DNA of 64,000 bases from an uncultured Oscillospiraceae bacterium (GTDB lineage: Bacteria > Bacillota > Clostridia > Oscillospirales > Acutalibacteraceae), in assembly GCA_902490735.1 (NCBI GenBank), contig CABUFC010000003.1, positions 62,001 to 126,000 on the forward strand, given 5' to 3'. Shown in pieces: positions 8,011 through 17,157 of this stretch. The notes under the pieces are model-generated. The model worked only from the letters and a program-made list of their open reading frames with translations, was not told the DNA's origin and ran no database searches. Both the position numbers and the translations under genes were made by a program. Numbering within the stretch: the first letter of the stretch is position 1; the number at the start of each line of letters is the position of its first letter.

Positions 8011-9639
8011 ATGGATTTGTTTACTGGCAATATGCTTCGTGATGCGATAATATCCGGAGCCAACAATATTTATAAATATCGCACGCAGGTCGATGAGCTA
8101 AATGTATTCCCTGTACCCGACGGGGACACCGGAACAAATATGTCTATGAGCATCGGCAATGCGGCAAGAGCACTTGAAAATGTAAAAGATTTACCTGCCG
8201 GAGAGGTCGCTTCTATCGCTTCAAATGCTATTTTACGCGGCGCAAGAGGAAACTCGGGAGTTATTACAAGCCTTTTGTTTAGAGGCCTTGCAAAAGGGCT
8301 TAAAGGCGAAAACGAAGTAACGGGCGAAAATCTTACTAAAGCATTTGAACTCGGCGTTGCTGCAGCATACAAAGCGGTTATGAAGCCCACCGAAGGCACC
8401 ATTTTAACGGTTGCACGCGTAGCCTCCGAAAAAGCCAGTGCCGCATCTTCTGAAGAAAACGACCCGCTTAAAATATTCGAAATTATACTTTCTGCTGCTA
8501 AAGAGACACTTGAGATGACTCCGGAGCTTCTTCCCACTTTAAAAAAGGCGGGCGTTGTTGACGCCGGCGGAATGGGTCTCATAAAAATATTCGAAGGAAT
8601 GTACCAGGTGTTTGCAGGCGGTGAAATCGTAAAATCCGATGAGATTGCCGAAGCGGACGCAGAAATAAAAGAAGAAAAAGAAAGCAGTTACGCTTACTTT
8701 ACCGAATTTATAGTTAATAGATCAGAGCCGGATGCTAAAAGTGTTAAAGATTTGAGCGACTATCTCAGCGCTTTAGGCGATAGTTTAAGTGTTGCGGAAA
8801 ATGGCACTGAGATTAAAGTTTCGTTACATACCGATCATCCCGGAAAAGCTATTGAACGCGGCATTAAATACGGGATTTTAAGCAGGATCCAAGTTGAAAA
8901 TACTAAAGTTAATAAAAAAGAGGCAAAGACAGCCGCCACCGAGGACCGTACAGAAATTATAAAACCCGCAAAGCCTGAAAAGCACTTTGGATTTGTTTCT
9001 GTATCAATTGGCGACGGTCTTAACAGCTTGTTTAAAGACCTTGGCGTAGATATTGTTGTATCCGGTGGGCAGACCATGAATCCGAGTACAGATGATATTT
9101 TAAGAGCCGTCGAGGCCACTCCCGCCGAAACCGTATTTGTTTTGCCAAACAACAAAAACATAATTATGGCGGCGGAGCAGGCCGTACCGTTATCAACTAA
9201 AAAAATTATCGTCGTTCACACAAAGACCATTCCAATGGGAATTTCAGCTATGCTTAGCTTTGATGAATCGCTTGATGATGAACAAAATGCCATAAATATG
9301 CAAAACGCCGGCACAAGCGTTACCACCGGCCAAATCACATTTGCCGCACGCGATTCGGAATATGACGGTCACAAAATTAAAAAGAACGATCTTTTGTGCA
9401 TTGAAAACGGCAAGGTTGCATTTACCGAAACAGATCTTGCTGAGGCCGTTGCAAAACTAAGCCGCAAAATGTGCAAAAAAGAAGTAAACTTTTTAACGCT
9501 TTATTACGGAGAAGACGTAAACGAAAACGAAGCGGAAAGAATTTATTCTTTAGTTAAATCAAGGATTGACAGTAAAATTGAAATAACCCTTATTAACGGC
9601 GGCCAACCGGTATATTATTTTTATCTGTCAGCGGAATAA
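8011..9639 (+). CDS. fakA: DAK2 domain fatty-acid kinase subunit (YloV/FakA type)
   Basis: The protein has an N-terminal DhaL (DAK2) kinase domain of about 200 residues with the Mg-ATP loop NVFPVPDGDTGTNM (about residues 31-44) and GARGNSGV near 75, followed by a middle region and a C-terminal DegV-like domain. At 542 residues it is full length. In staphylococci FakA phosphorylates acyl groups presented by FakB proteins, routing exogenous fatty acids to phospholipid. No fakB is seen here. AAAGGAG precedes the ATG closely; a TTG two codons later would give a more usual spacing. Confidence 0.88.
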   Translation: MDLFTGNMLRDAIISGANNIYKYRTQVDELNVFPVPDGDTGTNMSMSIGNAARALENVKDLPAGEVASIASNAILRGARGNSGVITSLLFRGLAKGLKGENEVTGENLTKAFELGVAAAYKAVMKPTEGTILTVARVASEKASAASSEENDPLKIFEIILSAAKETLEMTPELLPTLKKAGVVDAGGMGLIKIFEGMYQVFAGGEIVKSDEIAEADAEIKEEKESSYAYFTEFIVNRSEPDAKSVKDLSDYLSALGDSLSVAENGTEIKVSLHTDHPGKAIERGIKYGILSRIQVENTKVNKKEAKTAATEDRTEIIKPAKPEKHFGFVSVSIGDGLNSLFKDLGVDIVVSGGQTMNPSTDDILRAVEATPAETVFVLPNNKNIIMAAEQAVPLSTKKIIVVHTKTIPMGISAMLSFDESLDDEQNAINMQNAGTSVTTGQITFAARDSEYDGHKIKKNDLLCIENGKVAFTETDLAEAVAKLSRKMCKKEVNFLTLYYGEDVNENEAERIYSLVKSRIDSKIEITLINGGQPVYYFYLSAE

Positions 9640-9642
9640 AAA

Positions 9643-11649
9643 ATGTCTTATGATATAAGGCCAATTTCATATGTAAAGGGCGTAGGTAAGGTATCCCAAA
9701 AGCTTTTAAATAAACTTGGGGTATCAAACTTTGACGCCCTTGTTCATTATTATCCGAAAGACTATGAAAACTGGTACGACATTACCCGCCTTTGCGACGC
9801 ACAAGCCGATACCGAAGTTTGCGTGCGCGCAAAAATCACTTCGGATATTAAGGAAAGCTACTATAAGTCAAACATGATTTTGTTCCGATTTACTGCATTT
9901 GATCGCACGGGAGCTTTGAATGTCACACTGTTTAACAACAAGTTTTTAGCAAAATCCTTAAAAAAGGGCGAAGAATACCTTTTTTACGGAAAATTAAAGC
10001 GATCAGCTGATGGAATTAGTTTTAATATGTCATCACCGAAAATTCGCGATATCGGCAGTGCTTCATTAATACCTATTTACAGGCTGACTAAAGGGCTGTA
10101 CAACAAAACACTTGAACGCATAATGAAAAATGCGCTAAGCTCTATGGAAAAAACCGATTTTTTACCGGAATATCTTATTACTAAATATAAACTTATGTCC
10201 GAGTACGACGCTCTTTGCAATATCCATTTTCCGAAAAACGAAGCCGCTCTTTTGGCTGCAAAAAGAAGGCTTTCGTTCGACGAGCTGTTTTTAATGATGA
10301 CCGGTCAAGAGCTTATTAAAAACCGCCACACTTTGGGTAGTGCCACAGCTATAACTAAAAACCGGTTTTGTGAATTTGAAAAAACTCTTCCCTTTAAATT
10401 AACCGCATCTCAGGTAAAATCAATTAAAGAATGCCTTAGCGATATGTCAACAACAAAGCCCATGAACCGCCTGCTTGAAGGCGACGTAGGATCCGGTAAA
10501 ACGGTAGTGGCGGCGGCTCTTATAGATACGGCGGCCGCTCAAAAAGAAAAATCTGTGCTAATGGCGCCCACCGGCGTATTGGCGCTTCAGCATTATAATA
10601 CATTTAAAAAATTTTTACCAAAACTTAATATAGAAATTTTAACCGGTCAAACAAAAAAAGCCGAGAAAGAGCGTATAAAAACCGATTTTAAAGACGATAA
10701 AATTGATCTTTTAATAGGAACCCACGCTGTAATTACCGAAACGACAGATCTTTCTAACACCGCTCTTGCGATAACAGACGAACAACATCGTTTTGGTGTT
10801 AAGGCAAGGGCGCTTTTAAAACATAAATCCGGAATACCGCACACGCTGTATATGTCTGCTACTCCCATACCGCGAACTTTAGGGCTTATTATTTACGGTG
10901 AGCTTGATATAAGCATTATAGACGAGCTGCCTAAAGGCAGAAAGCCCGTTGAAACATACCACATAAATTCGTCCATCAGAAAGCGCGCGTTTAATTACGT
11001 TAAAAAGCAGTTAGACGAAGGCCGGCAGGCTTATATTATTTGTTCGGTTGTTGAAGAGGGCGAAACCGAGCTTTTATCAGCAAAAGAATACTACAAAAAA
11101 ATATCGGGCGGATTTTTTAAAGATTATCGTGTTGGTCTTGTACACGGGAAAATGACCGAAAAGCAAAAAGACGCGGTTATGACAGATTTTAAAAACCACA
11201 AAATTGACCTTCTTGTAGCTACTACAATTATTGAGGTTGGCGTAGATGTACCGAACGCTTCAATAATGTTAGTAGAAAATGCCGAGCGTTTTGGCCTTGC
11301 AACCTTGCACCAACTTCGCGGAAGAATTGGAAGAGGCCAGTATAAATCAACCTTTATTATGATATCGGACTTTGATACCGAAAGATTTAGAATTATTTGC
11401 GACAACCGCGACGGCTTTAGCATTGCCGAGGCAGATTTGGCTTTACGCGGGCCCGGCGAATTTTTGGGGCATAAACAGCACGGACTTCCCGAGCTTAAAA
11501 TGGCAGACTTTATTAAAGACAGCCGCATTTTAAAAGTCGCAAGCGACGAAGCAAAAGCCTTGGTTTATAAAGATAATAATTTAGCAAATCACCCGCTTTT
11601 ATATAACAAAATACAATATATGTTTGAAAACCTTGATTTGGAAATATAA
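9643..11649 (+). CDS. recG: ATP-dependent DNA helicase RecG
   Basis: Double-strand DNA translocase that remodels stalled forks and Holliday junctions. The N-terminal OB/wedge domain precedes a helicase core with Walker A GDVGSGKT (about residues 279-286), the RecG-type DEQH box and motif VI as QLRGRIGRG. The 668 residues match the family. It starts 3 nt after the fakA stop with only a weak ribosome site, so translation is probably coupled. The usual next genes in Firmicutes (fapR-plsX) are absent; the unit ends at the terminator at 11648-11679. Confidence 0.97.
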   Translation: MSYDIRPISYVKGVGKVSQKLLNKLGVSNFDALVHYYPKDYENWYDITRLCDAQADTEVCVRAKITSDIKESYYKSNMILFRFTAFDRTGALNVTLFNNKFLAKSLKKGEEYLFYGKLKRSADGISFNMSSPKIRDIGSASLIPIYRLTKGLYNKTLERIMKNALSSMEKTDFLPEYLITKYKLMSEYDALCNIHFPKNEAALLAAKRRLSFDELFLMMTGQELIKNRHTLGSATAITKNRFCEFEKTLPFKLTASQVKSIKECLSDMSTTKPMNRLLEGDVGSGKTVVAAALIDTAAAQKEKSVLMAPTGVLALQHYNTFKKFLPKLNIEILTGQTKKAEKERIKTDFKDDKIDLLIGTHAVITETTDLSNTALAITDEQHRFGVKARALLKHKSGIPHTLYMSATPIPRTLGLIIYGELDISIIDELPKGRKPVETYHINSSIRKRAFNYVKKQLDEGRQAYIICSVVEEGETELLSAKEYYKKISGGFFKDYRVGLVHGKMTEKQKDAVMTDFKNHKIDLLVATTIIEVGVDVPNASIMLVENAERFGLATLHQLRGRIGRGQYKSTFIMISDFDTERFRIICDNRDGFSIAEADLALRGPGEFLGHKQHGLPELKMADFIKDSRILKVASDEAKALVYKDNNLANHPLLYNKIQYMFENLDLEI

Positions 11650-11679
11650 AAAAGACCGGCTTGTAACCGGTCTTTTTTT
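11648..11679. terminator. Bidirectional terminator between recG and ftsH
   Basis: Arms AAAAAAGACCGG and CCGGTCTTTTTT surround a 7-nt loop. The structure overlaps the recG stop codon on one side and the ftsH stop on the other, and has a T-run in both directions, so it serves both convergent units. Confidence 0.9.
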
Positions 11680-13522
11680 ATGCTTCCATAAGCTTTTGGA
11701 AATCTTCGCCATCGATCTTTTCTTTGTTGAACAGTTCTTTTGCTATAACATGAAGCTTAGCAATATGCTCATTTAAAATATCTTTAGCTTTTTTGTATTC
11801 GTCGGTAATAATCTGTTTTATTTCTTCGTCTATTATTGCGGCAATTTCGTCGGAATAATTAGGTGTGGAAGAAAAATCACGTCCTAAGAATACTTCATTA
11901 TTATCAGCACCGTAGGTTATTGGCCCTAACCTATCGCTCATACCGTATTTGGTAACCATTTTACGAGCAATTTCGGTGGCTCGCTCCATATCGTTTGAAG
12001 CCCCTGTACAAATATCTTCCTGTGTAATTTCCTCGGCCGCACGTCCGCCAAGCATAGAACAAATCTGCTCGCGTAAAAATCTCTTGCTAATATGGCTTTT
12101 TTCGCTTTTATCATCCGTTGGCAAATACATTGTGTACCCTGCCGCCATTCCACGAGGAATAATGGAAATTTGATGAACCGGGTCCTGCGTTTTTAAGAAA
12201 TATGAAACCACCGCGTGCCCGGCTTCGTGATAGGATGTAATCACTTTATCTTGCTCGCTCATAACGTGTGAACGTTTTTCGGTTCCCATTACAACCTTTA
12301 TGGTCGCTTCTTCTATATTGCTTTCGGAAATGGCCTTTTGATTTTTTCTGGCCGCAAGAAGAGCGGCTTCGTTAAGAAGGTTTTCAAGGTCGGCACCGGT
12401 AAAACCGGCGGTTGATTTCGCTATGGTTTTTAATGATACGTCCGGGCCCAACGGTTTTCCGCGTGAATGAACCTTTAAAATTTCTTCACGGCCCTTAACG
12501 TCGGGATAATTTACGGTTATCTGCCTGTCAAATCGGCCGGGACGAAGCAATGCGTGATCGAGTATATCGGGGCGGTTTGTAGCCGCCATAACAATTACGC
12601 CCTCATTTACGCCAAAACCGTCCATCTCAACTAAAAGCTGATTTAAGGTTTGCTCGCGCTCGTCGTGCCCGCCGCCAAGGCCGGCTCCGCGCTGACGACC
12701 TACCGCGTCGATTTCATCTATAAACACTATAGCAGGTGCAGATTTTTTTGCTTCGTTAAATAAATCTCTAACCCTAGACGCGCCGACACCCACGAACATC
12801 TCAACAAAATCCGAACCGGAAATAAAGTAGAAGGGTACTCCCGCTTCTCCTGCTACGGCGCGGGCAAGCAGTGTTTTACCGGTTCCGGGAGGGCCTACTA
12901 AAAGCACGCCTTTGGGGATTCTTGCTCCAAGATCATTGAATTTTTTGGGGCTCTTTAAAAATTCAACTATCTCGCTCATCTCTTCTTTTTCTTCGTCGGC
13001 TCCGGCAACATCTTTAAAGGTGGTTTTCTTTTTATCATCTGCCTTGCGAAATTTAGCCTTACCAAAAGAAAGCGTCTTGTCACCGCCCATTGTTTGGTTC
13101 ATGCGGCGCATCATAAAGAGCCAGAAGGCAATTAAAAGAACAAACAAAAATACAGAGGGCATCATGTTGGCAATCCATGCGGTTTCGTTGCCTCTAACAT
13201 AATCCTGTTTAATTATTTTAGTGCTGTCACCTTTATTTTTTTCGTTGTTTTCTAAAATAAAATCATTAATATCCTTGTACAAAATATCTGGCGACGCCAC
13301 AACATAAGAATATGTTTTACCGTCATCTCTTTTTGTATATTTTAGTTCGCCGCTGTAAAGATTTAGCTCAAAAGCGGAAACCTCGTTATTTTTAATAAGT
13401 TCAACTATTTCGTAATATTTTGCCGTATCTTTAGGTGCTTGTGTATAAATAAACGCAAGAACGCCGCCCACAAGCAACAAGGGTAAAATAAGATATAGTA
13501 AAACATTTTTAAGATTTTTCAA
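11678..13522 (-). CDS. ftsH: ATP-dependent zinc metalloprotease FtsH
   Basis: Membrane-anchored AAA+ protease for quality control of membrane and regulatory proteins. It shows an N-terminal membrane segment (about residues 7-27), an extracytoplasmic domain, a second membrane segment (about 121-138), Walker A GPPGTGKT at 210-217, the second-region-of-homology arginines (RPGRFDR) and the zinc site HEAGH at 432-436. Its 614 residues are normal. It is the last gene of the rnj-to-ftsH run, 3 nt after hpt. The tilS-hpt-ftsH order is the classical Firmicutes arrangement. Confidence 0.98.
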   Translation of the reverse strand: MKNLKNVLLYLILPLLLVGGVLAFIYTQAPKDTAKYYEIVELIKNNEVSAFELNLYSGELKYTKRDDGKTYSYVVASPDILYKDINDFILENNEKNKGDSTKIIKQDYVRGNETAWIANMMPSVFLFVLLIAFWLFMMRRMNQTMGGDKTLSFGKAKFRKADDKKKTTFKDVAGADEEKEEMSEIVEFLKSPKKFNDLGARIPKGVLLVGPPGTGKTLLARAVAGEAGVPFYFISGSDFVEMFVGVGASRVRDLFNEAKKSAPAIVFIDEIDAVGRQRGAGLGGGHDEREQTLNQLLVEMDGFGVNEGVIVMAATNRPDILDHALLRPGRFDRQITVNYPDVKGREEILKVHSRGKPLGPDVSLKTIAKSTAGFTGADLENLLNEAALLAARKNQKAISESNIEEATIKVVMGTEKRSHVMSEQDKVITSYHEAGHAVVSYFLKTQDPVHQISIIPRGMAAGYTMYLPTDDKSEKSHISKRFLREQICSMLGGRAAEEITQEDICTGASNDMERATEIARKMVTKYGMSDRLGPITYGADNNEVFLGRDFSSTPNYSDEIAAIIDEEIKQIITDEYKKAKDILNEHIAKLHVIAKELFNKEKIDGEDFQKLMEA

Positions 13523-13525
13523 GCT

Positions 13526-14077
13526 TTATTCCTCCACATTGTTATAGCATTCGGGTTTTAAAACTCCGACAAAATCAAGATTTCTGTAGTTTTCGGCAAA
13601 ATCAAGGCCATAACCTACAATAAACTTATCCGGTATAACCGCCCCGGCATAATCAGCTTTCATACCTTTTACAGTACGACGATCCGGCTTGTCAAAAAAA
13701 GTGCATATTTTTAAAGAATTTGGTTTTCTTAACATAAGCAATTCTTTTAAATGAGAAAGAGTTTTGCCGCTGTCTAAAATATCTTCAATAATTAGAACGT
13801 CGTAGCCATTTATATCGGTATTAAGGTCTTTTAAAAGACGGATGGTTCCGCTGCTTTCGGTTGAATTGCCATAGGACGACAGCGCCATAAAGTCTATTTT
13901 GCACTTTAAATCTATTTTACGCATAAGATCGGCCATAAATACAACCGAACCTTTTAAAACTCCGATTAAAAGCAAATTTTTATCTTTATAATCTTTGGTT
14001 ATTTGCTTTCCAAGATTAGTTACTATTTTATCGATTTGGCGCTTAGTAAAAAGCACCTCCGCAATATCACTGTGCAT
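13526..14077 (-). CDS. hpt: Hypoxanthine-guanine phosphoribosyltransferase
   Basis: Salvages hypoxanthine and guanine with PRPP to IMP and GMP. The PRPP loop is VLIIEDILDSGKTL and the Mg/pyrophosphate block is LIGVLKGS. I choose the ATG at 14077 (183 residues) because GGAGG lies 9 nt upstream, inside a longer possible frame that begins at 14095. This start overlaps the tilS 3' end by 11 nt, which suggests translational coupling with tilS, as in other Firmicutes. Confidence 0.95.
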   Translation of the reverse strand: MHSDIAEVLFTKRQIDKIVTNLGKQITKDYKDKNLLLIGVLKGSVVFMADLMRKIDLKCKIDFMALSSYGNSTESSGTIRLLKDLNTDINGYDVLIIEDILDSGKTLSHLKELLMLRKPNSLKICTFFDKPDRRTVKGMKADYAGAVIPDKFIVGYGLDFAENYRNLDFVGVLKPECYNNVEE

Positions 14078-15332
14078 TTTCCTCTTCCTCCACATATACG
14101 TTTAACAAATTTTTTGAATTCTCATCGGGAAGTACCCTTTCGGCTACGCCGATTTTATAAGCAAAGACAACTCCCAAGTCATCGCGTACTACCGGCAAAT
14201 AATCCCGAAGGTGTTTCGGTATTTTACGTTCACTGTAAATTTTCCGCAATTCTTTTTTATGCCCGTGCTTTAGCTTAATAGTATCCTTAGGCATTTTAGT
14301 GCCTACATTTAATTGTCCTTTAATTTTATCACAATCAAGTGTATTATTTAATAATAAATTGTTAACATTTAAAAATTTTACGCGAAAACTTACAGGCTTG
14401 TGCTTTTTTAAAACCGATAAAAAACCTCCTTCAAAGATTAAATATGTATCTTTTTCGGTATTAATTTTAAAAATAGTATTATTGGCAATTTTTTCTGCTA
14501 CATCCTGTAAGAGCCGCTCGTTATATACTAAATTATTATCATTAAAAAACAAAATTAATACTCTTAAAAAAACGGCAGAAGGATATTTTTTTAAATCTTT
14601 AACTTTTAACCCTAAAGCTTCTTTATAAGCTGTATAAACCTTTTGAGCTTCATCAAATAAACATTCGTCATCATTTTTTATATTTTGGGAAAATCTGATA
14701 ATATTATCCAAATAACCGCCGTTAATATCCGTAAACACCGGAAAAACTAAATTTCTGATTTTATTTCTTGAAAAATCGTTTAAAAGATTTGTGCTGTCAA
14801 TCCTGTATTCTATTTTTTCGGATTCTAAATAATTTAGAATTTCGCTTTTTGAGTAATTTAAAAGCGGACGAATAATGCGATTTCTTAAAGGCGGAATTCC
14901 GGAAGCCCCTAAAGCGCCGCATCCGCGAATTATATTCATTATTATAGTTTCGGCACTGTCGTTTTTGTTGTGGGCGGTTGCAATAAAATCTGCCGATAGG
15001 CTGTTAAAAAAATCATAACGAATTCTTCTTGCGGCAAGTTCTATGCTTTCACCCTTTTGCATTAGTCTTTTTACATCAGTTTTTTTAATGTGCAGCGGCA
15101 CGTTTAATTTTTGGCAAAGGTTTTTACAAAAAACCATATCCGCATCGGATTCTAAGCCTCGAAGCCCATGATTTAAATGGCAGGCTTCTATTTTTATATT
15201 ATATTCATCCTTAATTTTAAGCAACAAATATAAAAGACAAACCGAATCCGGACCGCCGGATAATGCAACAGCGATTGTCTTTCCCCTAAGATTTGGGTGA
15301 ATATTAAAATAATCCCTTGCAGAAATTGGCAT
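14067..15332 (-). CDS. tilS: tRNA(Ile)-lysidine synthase
   Basis: Modifies the wobble C of the CAU-anticodon isoleucine tRNA to lysidine, so that it reads AUA. The N-type ATP pyrophosphatase loop SGGPDS is at residues 25-30, the CHLNHGLRG block follows near 55, and a C-terminal TilS substrate-binding domain is present. The 421 residues are in the usual range. It lies 3 nt downstream of dnaB, joining the dnaB and hpt-ftsH gene groups into one run. Confidence 0.93.
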   Translation of the reverse strand: MPISARDYFNIHPNLRGKTIAVALSGGPDSVCLLYLLLKIKDEYNIKIEACHLNHGLRGLESDADMVFCKNLCQKLNVPLHIKKTDVKRLMQKGESIELAARRIRYDFFNSLSADFIATAHNKNDSAETIIMNIIRGCGALGASGIPPLRNRIIRPLLNYSKSEILNYLESEKIEYRIDSTNLLNDFSRNKIRNLVFPVFTDINGGYLDNIIRFSQNIKNDDECLFDEAQKVYTAYKEALGLKVKDLKKYPSAVFLRVLILFFNDNNLVYNERLLQDVAEKIANNTIFKINTEKDTYLIFEGGFLSVLKKHKPVSFRVKFLNVNNLLLNNTLDCDKIKGQLNVGTKMPKDTIKLKHGHKKELRKIYSERKIPKHLRDYLPVVRDDLGVVFAYKIGVAERVLPDENSKNLLNVYVEEEENAQ

Positions 15333-15335
15333 TTA

Positions 15336-16712
15336 TTAATAGTCCTCTGTATGGAAAGTATCCTGCGCGGTAAAGCGCGTAAAACGACCGTCCCAATTAA
15401 GTTTAATTGTTTTTGTTTCGCCGTGGCGGTTTTTTGCAATTATGCATTCAACCGTATCTGATGTGGGCTCGTAGCCCTCTTCTTCGGCATTTTGTTCTTT
15501 ATGCAAAAACAAAACTATATCGGCATCCTGCTCGATTGAACCCGAATCGCGAAGATCGGCAAGTCCCGGGCGGGACCTTCTTCCTGATGATTTTGACTCT
15601 ACTCCGCGGTTTAACTGCGCGCAAACAAGCAAAGGAATATTAAGTTCTTTTGCCATTATTTTTAAGCTTCGAGATATTTCACTTACCTCTTGCACGCGGT
15701 TTTCGGTATGGACGGAGCCTCTAATTAGACCCAAATAGTCAATTACAACCATATCAACACCGCCAAGTCTTCTAACTTTGGCTTTAATTTGCGGTACGGT
15801 TATATCTGATGTTTCATCCAAATATATTTCAGCTGACGACAGGCTTTCACTGGCTTGAGCTAATGCAATCCACTCGGCGTCGGTCATCTTCATACTGTCA
15901 CGCAGATGGTCGCTTACAATTCCTGCCTCGTTAGATAAAAGCCTTTGCGCCAGTTGGTCACGGGTCATCTCCAAAGAAAAAATGCAAACCTTTTTCTTTT
16001 CGTTAACCGCAATATTTCTTGCAATATTTAAAGCAAGCGATGTTTTACCAACACCGGGTCTTGCGCCTAAAATAATAAGATCGCTTTTGTTAAAGCCCGT
16101 AAGCGTTTCGTCGAGCTCGCCAATTCCGCAGCGAATGCCAAGATAATCCTGACGCGTTTCTACATCTGCCACCTTTTGAAGGCGATCGTACGTCTCGTTT
16201 TTAATAACGTTTTTAATCGACACAAGGTCTGTTGTGTCACGTCCGGCGCGAATATCATATATTTTTTGTTCTGCGGAATCAATTAAAGCAGAGGCTTTGC
16301 CGCCGGAATTAACATCAGAAATAATACCTTGCGCAGCATTTAAAAGACTTCGGGCTAAAAACCTGTCAAAAACTATTGCCACATATGTTAAAACATTGGC
16401 GCTTGAAGGCACGGTTTGAACAAGCTCGGTTAAATATGCTTTTCCGCCTACCTCGTCAATCAAATTATCGTTTTTTAGGCGCTCGTATAGAGTTAAAAAA
16501 TCGATAGGACTGCTTTTGTCATACATTGATAAAAGCGTTTCATAAATTTTTTGATGCTGCAGCAAATAAAAGTGCGTGGGTTTTAATTCGGTTGCTACCG
16601 AATGCATGCAAGACGGGTCAATTAAAATTGCGCCAAGAACCGATTGCTCGGCTTCGATTGAAAACGGGCTTGTCTGACTGTCAATACTTTTAATGTTAAA
16701 ATCACTAGCCAT
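15336..16712 (-). CDS. dnaB: Replicative DNA helicase DnaB (DnaC in Bacillus)
   Basis: Hexameric helicase of the replication fork. An N-terminal primase-interaction domain with the SVLGAILID block is followed by a RecA-like core with Walker A GARPGVGKTS and the Walker B region MVVIDYLGLIRG. The 458 residues are standard, with no intein. It follows rplI by 3 nt, the conserved gdpP-rplI-dnaB order of Firmicutes. Confidence 0.97.
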   Translation of the reverse strand: MASDFNIKSIDSQTSPFSIEAEQSVLGAILIDPSCMHSVATELKPTHFYLLQHQKIYETLLSMYDKSSPIDFLTLYERLKNDNLIDEVGGKAYLTELVQTVPSSANVLTYVAIVFDRFLARSLLNAAQGIISDVNSGGKASALIDSAEQKIYDIRAGRDTTDLVSIKNVIKNETYDRLQKVADVETRQDYLGIRCGIGELDETLTGFNKSDLIILGARPGVGKTSLALNIARNIAVNEKKKVCIFSLEMTRDQLAQRLLSNEAGIVSDHLRDSMKMTDAEWIALAQASESLSSAEIYLDETSDITVPQIKAKVRRLGGVDMVVIDYLGLIRGSVHTENRVQEVSEISRSLKIMAKELNIPLLVCAQLNRGVESKSSGRRSRPGLADLRDSGSIEQDADIVLFLHKEQNAEEEGYEPTSDTVECIIAKNRHGETKTIKLNWDGRFTRFTAQDTFHTEDY

Positions 16713-16715
16713 AAT

Positions 16716-17156
16716 TTATTCCTTAACTATAACGGTAATAGTTGCTACAATACCGTTATAAAGCTTTATTTCGGCCTTATATTCGCCGAAGTTTTTAATA
16801 TCGTTAACACTCATTTTGCGCTTATCTATTTGCACGCCGAATTTATTGTTAATTTCGGCTGCTATTTCTTTAGAAGTTACAGCGCCAAACAATTTGCCTT
16901 TTGAACCGGCTTTAGCGGTTAATACGACTTCTTTATTATTAAGAAGATTTTTTAAATCCTCCGCAGCCGCTTTTTCCTCTGCCAAATGATGCGCTTTAGC
17001 GCTTTCCTTCCCTTTTAATTCATTAATTGCAGAAGCGTTTGCCTCTTTAGCGAGTTTTCGTTTAAAAAGATAATTAACGGCAAATCCGTCAGACACCTCA
17101 CGCATCTCACCTTTTTTGCCTGTACCTTTTACATCTTCAAGTAAAATTACTTTCAT
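16716..17156 (-). CDS. rplI: Large ribosomal subunit protein bL9
   Basis: Protein of the L1-stalk side of the 50S subunit. The N-terminal rRNA-binding domain begins MKVILLEDVKGTGKKGE, a long central helix rich in Ala, Lys and Glu follows, and the C-terminal domain closes at 146 residues. It starts 1 nt after the gdpP stop. Confidence 0.97.
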   Translation of the reverse strand: MKVILLEDVKGTGKKGEMREVSDGFAVNYLFKRKLAKEANASAINELKGKESAKAHHLAEEKAAAEDLKNLLNNKEVVLTAKAGSKGKLFGAVTSKEIAAEINNKFGVQIDKRKMSVNDIKNFGEYKAEIKLYNGIVATITVIVKE

Positions 17157-17157
17157 G

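Noticed and set aside
8070..8582. A 170-residue frame antisense to fakA
   Set aside because: It runs opposite the conserved DhaL domain, has low-complexity Ser/Ala composition and no ribosome site; the sense gene is certain.
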